DNA of 7,607 bases from Deltaproteobacteria bacterium (GTDB lineage Bacteria; Desulfobacterota; Desulfobacteria; Desulfobacterales; C00003060), in contig QMMV01000089.1 of the NCBI GenBank assembly GCA_003647435.1, positions 1 through 7,607 of the forward strand, in the 5' to 3' direction. Both the position numbers and the translations under genes were made by a program. Positions 5,397 to 7,607 of this stretch are shown piece after piece (the stretch's first letter is position 1; each line of letters starts with the position of its first letter). Below the pieces are notes generated by a model that ran no database searches, was not told the origin of the DNA, and saw only the letters and a program-made list of their open reading frames with translations.

Positions 5397-6181
5397 ATAT
5401 CTTCTTTGCTCTAACAATCGCATGCTACATTGCAAGCTCTCTCGGCTATCAAGCTTACGTTGTGTTTCAAAAGCGAGTGATTTACAGGATAGCGATGATT
5501 GGACTCTGGACAGGGTTTGTGTGTCATACAATAGTTATTGCAATGAATTATGTTGAAGCTGGATATGTCCCGGTTCAGAACATCCATGAAACATTTTCCG
5601 CCTTTGCATGGGCTGTTGCCGGCGTCTTCCTTGCGCTGCAGATCAGGTTCAATCTTATGGTGTTAGGAGCCCTTGTCGCCCCGGTGGCTGCGCTTTGCAC
5701 AGTCATAGCTTCCATTCTGTCGAAACCGCAGATTCAGATGACTCCACTGTTTGAAAACCTGTGGCGGACGTCTCATATCGGGGCAATCATCCTTGGAAAC
5801 GCCGCCTTTGCCATAGCGTTTCTGGTAAGTATCCTTTATCTGATTCAAGAACGCGCCATCAAGAGCAAAAAGCGCGGCTTTTTCTTCCGCCGCCTCCCCT
5901 CTCTGAAACTGCTTGATTCCATGGGCTATTCATGTTTGATCGTCGGGTTTCCCGTTCTCACCTTTGGAGTCATTGCGGGGGCCGTTTACTCACAGATGGT
6001 CCGAGGCCGGGTCTGGAGCTGGGATCCGAGAGTAATCTTCGGGGTGATTGCCTGGCTGGTATATGCAGTTTTGCTTCATGAGCGGTTAGCAGTGGGATGG
6101 CAAGGGCGGCGGGCGGCCATCATGACCATGGCGGGATTTGCAGTACTTCTTTTTACCTTTTTCCTCCGCTTTTTGGGATAG
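5393..6181 (+). CDS. CcsA/HemX-family multi-spanning haem-handling protein
   Basis: This inner-membrane protein of 262 residues has about eight hydrophobic segments. It has the CcsA/CcmF/ResC-type cytochrome c assembly domain with a tryptophan motif VWSWDPR at 207-213, preceded by H128 (WRTSHIG) and followed by H229 (VLLHERL). H45 and H65 lie near the N-terminus. Flanking His pairs around the Trp-rich segment bind haem in this family. It is shorter than true CcsA/ResC proteins and close to Bacillus HemX, a membrane protein that lowers HemA levels. Placement directly between sirC and hemA fits a HemX role in haem-sensing feedback or haem delivery better than a full cytochrome c synthase. ATG at 5393 overlaps the sirC stop by 4 bases. 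No CcsB/ResB partner is present. The family call is firm and the exact function is inferred. Confidence 0.85.
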   Translation: MNIFFALTIACYIASSLGYQAYVVFQKRVIYRIAMIGLWTGFVCHTIVIAMNYVEAGYVPVQNIHETFSAFAWAVAGVFLALQIRFNLMVLGALVAPVAALCTVIASILSKPQIQMTPLFENLWRTSHIGAIILGNAAFAIAFLVSILYLIQERAIKSKKRGFFFRRLPSLKLLDSMGYSCLIVGFPVLTFGVIAGAVYSQMVRGRVWSWDPRVIFGVIAWLVYAVLLHERLAVGWQGRRAAIMTMAGFAVLLFTFFLRFLG

Positions 6182-6210
6182 GATATATAGACATAAGAGC
6201 TGCAATGACG

Positions 6211-6232
6211 TTTTTAAAATCTAAACCGATAC
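6211..6232 (+). promoter_or_regulatory. Third, partial relative of the leader repeat, upstream of hemA
   Basis: CTAAACCGATAC at 6221-6232, preceded by TTTTTAAAAT, closely matches the 3' half of repeat copy A (CTAAACTGATAC at 159-170, preceded by TTTTCAAAAA). AGACAT occurs 26 bases upstream (6189-6194), as it also precedes the motif in copies A and B. The copy lies in the 63-base gap between the HemX-like gene and hemA. It may be a shared regulatory element. The match is short and A-rich, so chance is not excluded. Confidence 0.3.
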
Positions 6233-6244
6233 AAAAGCCATAAA

Positions 6245-7591
6245 ATGAACTCAAGAACCACGGCAAGCACACTGAATAGTTCAATACTGCCTGAAAAAAA
6301 GAAAATAGTGTTAATAGGCCTGAATCATAAAACCGCCCCGGTGGAAGTTCGGGAGGGCCTTGCCTTCTCCAGTGAGGATACGCCCAAAGCTTTGCAAACA
6401 TTGCGTGAATTTCCCATTATAGATGAGTTACTTCTTTTTTCTACTTGCAATCGGGTAGAATTTCTCTTCACCACTGAGGATGTATCCGCCGGTGTAGAGG
6501 CAATTAAGGATTTTTTGGCCAGATTTAAAAAAACGCCTCGACAGGCTTTTGAACAAAGCCTTTATCTGTATGACGGGGACGATGCTGTGCGCCACATATT
6601 TCGTGTTGCATCGAGCCTTGATTCCATGGTTGTGGGTGAGCCTCAGATCCTGGGCCAGATCAAAGAAGCATACCGATACGCATCTGATTATAGAACCTGC
6701 GGCGTTATCCTGAACAGGCTCATGCATCGGTCATTCTCAGTAGCCAAGCGCGTGCGAACCGAGACCGGAATCGGTGACCATGCAGTCTCCGTCAGCTATG
6801 CCGCTGTGGAGCTGGGACGGAAGATCTTTGGTGACCTTGAAGGCAAAGCGGTATTGCTCATAGGTGCCGGCGAGATGGCCGAACTCGCCGTGGAGCACCT
6901 TGTGAGAAATCGGGCAAGACCCATATTTGTCGCAAACAGAACCTTTGAGCGGGGGGTCGAGATGGCCGAAAAATTTAAGGGAACAGCCATCCGCTTTGAC
7001 GAGATTCATAACTATTTCAAACAGGTAGATATTGTCATCAGTTCAACCGGTGCGCCGGGTTATATTGTGGTGCGCGATGATTTTAAAGGAATCATGCGGG
7101 CACGCAGAAATCGCTCGCTTTTCTTCATCGATATTGCGGTTCCCCGGGATATAGATCCCGAGCTCAATCGCATAGAAAATGTGTATGTCTATGATATTGA
7201 TGACCTCAATAGCACCATCGAACAAAATATAGACGAGCGGCGACACGAGGCTTTGAGAGGAAACAGGATCGTAGACAAGGCAGTGATTCAGTTTCGCAGG
7301 TGGTTTGAATCACTTGATGTGGTACCTACTATAGTGGCCATTCGGAACAAGATGGAAGATATCCGACAAAAAGAATTGAAAAAAACTCTTGCAACGCTCA
7401 GCTCAGCATCCGAGGAAGACCGCATGGCCATTGACAGATTGACTGCGGCCATTGTAAACAAGATTCTTCATAATCCCACGGTTTTTTTAAAAGAAAGAGG
7501 CCACAAGGATAAAAAAACCCTGTATGTGGACGTTGCCAGAAGGCTTTTTCATCTTGACGAAAGCAACGACAGGGGTAGGGGCGATTCATGA
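6245..7591 (+). CDS. hemA: Glutamyl-tRNA reductase
   Basis: This cytoplasmic enzyme reduces glutamyl-tRNA with NADPH to glutamate-1-semialdehyde, the first committed step of tetrapyrrole synthesis by the C5 pathway. The 448 residues cover the whole family length. IGLNHKTAPVEVRE lies at 24-37 and the catalytic thiol is C68 in FSTCNRVE. GEPQILGQIKEAY is at 131-143, the NADPH Rossmann segment VLLIGAGEMAE at 203-213, and the C-terminal dimerisation helix domain from about 335 includes LHNPTVFLKE (408-417). The N-terminus carries about 19 extra residues before the usual start. No good Shine-Dalgarno precedes ATG 6245, and GTG at 6308 is a weaker alternative. The last residues GRGDS and the stop lie in or beside a perfect palindrome (7575-7602), so the native C-terminus was probably altered. 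It shares an operon with sirC and the HemX-like gene. Confidence 0.95.
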   Translation: MNSRTTASTLNSSILPEKKKIVLIGLNHKTAPVEVREGLAFSSEDTPKALQTLREFPIIDELLLFSTCNRVEFLFTTEDVSAGVEAIKDFLARFKKTPRQAFEQSLYLYDGDDAVRHIFRVASSLDSMVVGEPQILGQIKEAYRYASDYRTCGVILNRLMHRSFSVAKRVRTETGIGDHAVSVSYAAVELGRKIFGDLEGKAVLLIGAGEMAELAVEHLVRNRARPIFVANRTFERGVEMAEKFKGTAIRFDEIHNYFKQVDIVISSTGAPGYIVVRDDFKGIMRARRNRSLFFIDIAVPRDIDPELNRIENVYVYDIDDLNSTIEQNIDERRHEALRGNRIVDKAVIQFRRWFESLDVVPTIVAIRNKMEDIRQKELKKTLATLSSASEEDRMAIDRLTAAIVNKILHNPTVFLKERGHKDKKTLYVDVARRLFHLDESNDRGRGDS

Positions 7592-7602
7592 ATCGCCCCT
7601 AC
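7575..7602. repeat. 28-bp perfect palindrome across the hemA stop codon
   Basis: The arms of 14 bases (GTAGGGGCGATTCA and its exact reverse complement) meet without a spacer. The hemA stop TGA (7589-7591) is the first triplet of the right arm. The outer tetranucleotides GTAG and CTAC resemble the GTAG flank of REP sequences mobilised by RAYT-type (IS200/IS605-related) transposases. The palindrome is direct observation. REP-like identity is inference. It may also end transcription or protect the 3' end of the hemA message. Confidence 0.75.
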
Positions 7603-7607
7603 AGGCA

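Overview
This looks like a chromosomal segment from an anaerobic deltaproteobacterium-type organism (Desulfobacterota/Syntrophobacterales-like). That reading is inferred from gene content and protein style. The window has a sirC–hemX-like–hemA tetrapyrrole cluster, a GAF plus HD-GYP regulator, a TauE/SafE permease with a paired two-helix protein, and a good -24/-12 (sigma-54) promoter candidate. There are no rRNA or tRNA genes, CRISPR arrays or transposase genes. All six supported genes lie on the + strand, and the last ends 16 bases before the window edge.

Left part (1-898): a 364-base non-coding stretch leads to a small stand-alone receiver protein (365-787). The stretch holds a perfect 25-bp inverted repeat (66-140), two small dyads and a sigma-54-like promoter (303-318). 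The receiver gene is bracketed by two copies of an imperfect direct repeat of about 56 bases. The upstream copy (26-60 plus 148-170) is split by about 87 bases that contain the 25-bp inverted repeat. The downstream copy (814-868) is intact and lies in the leader of the permease gene.

Middle (899-3054): a TauE/SafE-family permease (899-2182) and a two-TM protein of unknown function (2187-2897) are separated by 4 bases and are almost certainly co-transcribed. A 14-bp hairpin (2918-2952) follows, then a perfect TTGACA -35 element and a 9-bp tandem repeat in front of the next gene.

Right part (3055-7607): a GAF plus HD-GYP protein with all the recognisable c-di-GMP phosphodiesterase metal ligands and an unusual ~110-residue charged insertion (3055-4668) is followed, with no visible terminator, by tetrapyrrole genes. 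These are sirC-like precorrin-2 dehydrogenase (4722-5396), a CcsA/HemX-family membrane protein overlapping it by 4 bases (5393-6181), and hemA glutamyl-tRNA reductase (6245-7591). HemA makes the committed precursor, SirC directs precorrin-2 towards sirohaem (and in many sulfate reducers on to haem), and the HemX-like protein probably regulates HemA or handles haem. A 28-bp perfect palindrome (7575-7602) overlaps the end of hemA and supplies its last codons and its stop.

The core genes belong to known families. The least explained parts are the split direct repeat around the receiver gene, the long inverted repeat, the palindrome inside hemA, the HD-GYP insertion and the permease partner protein.
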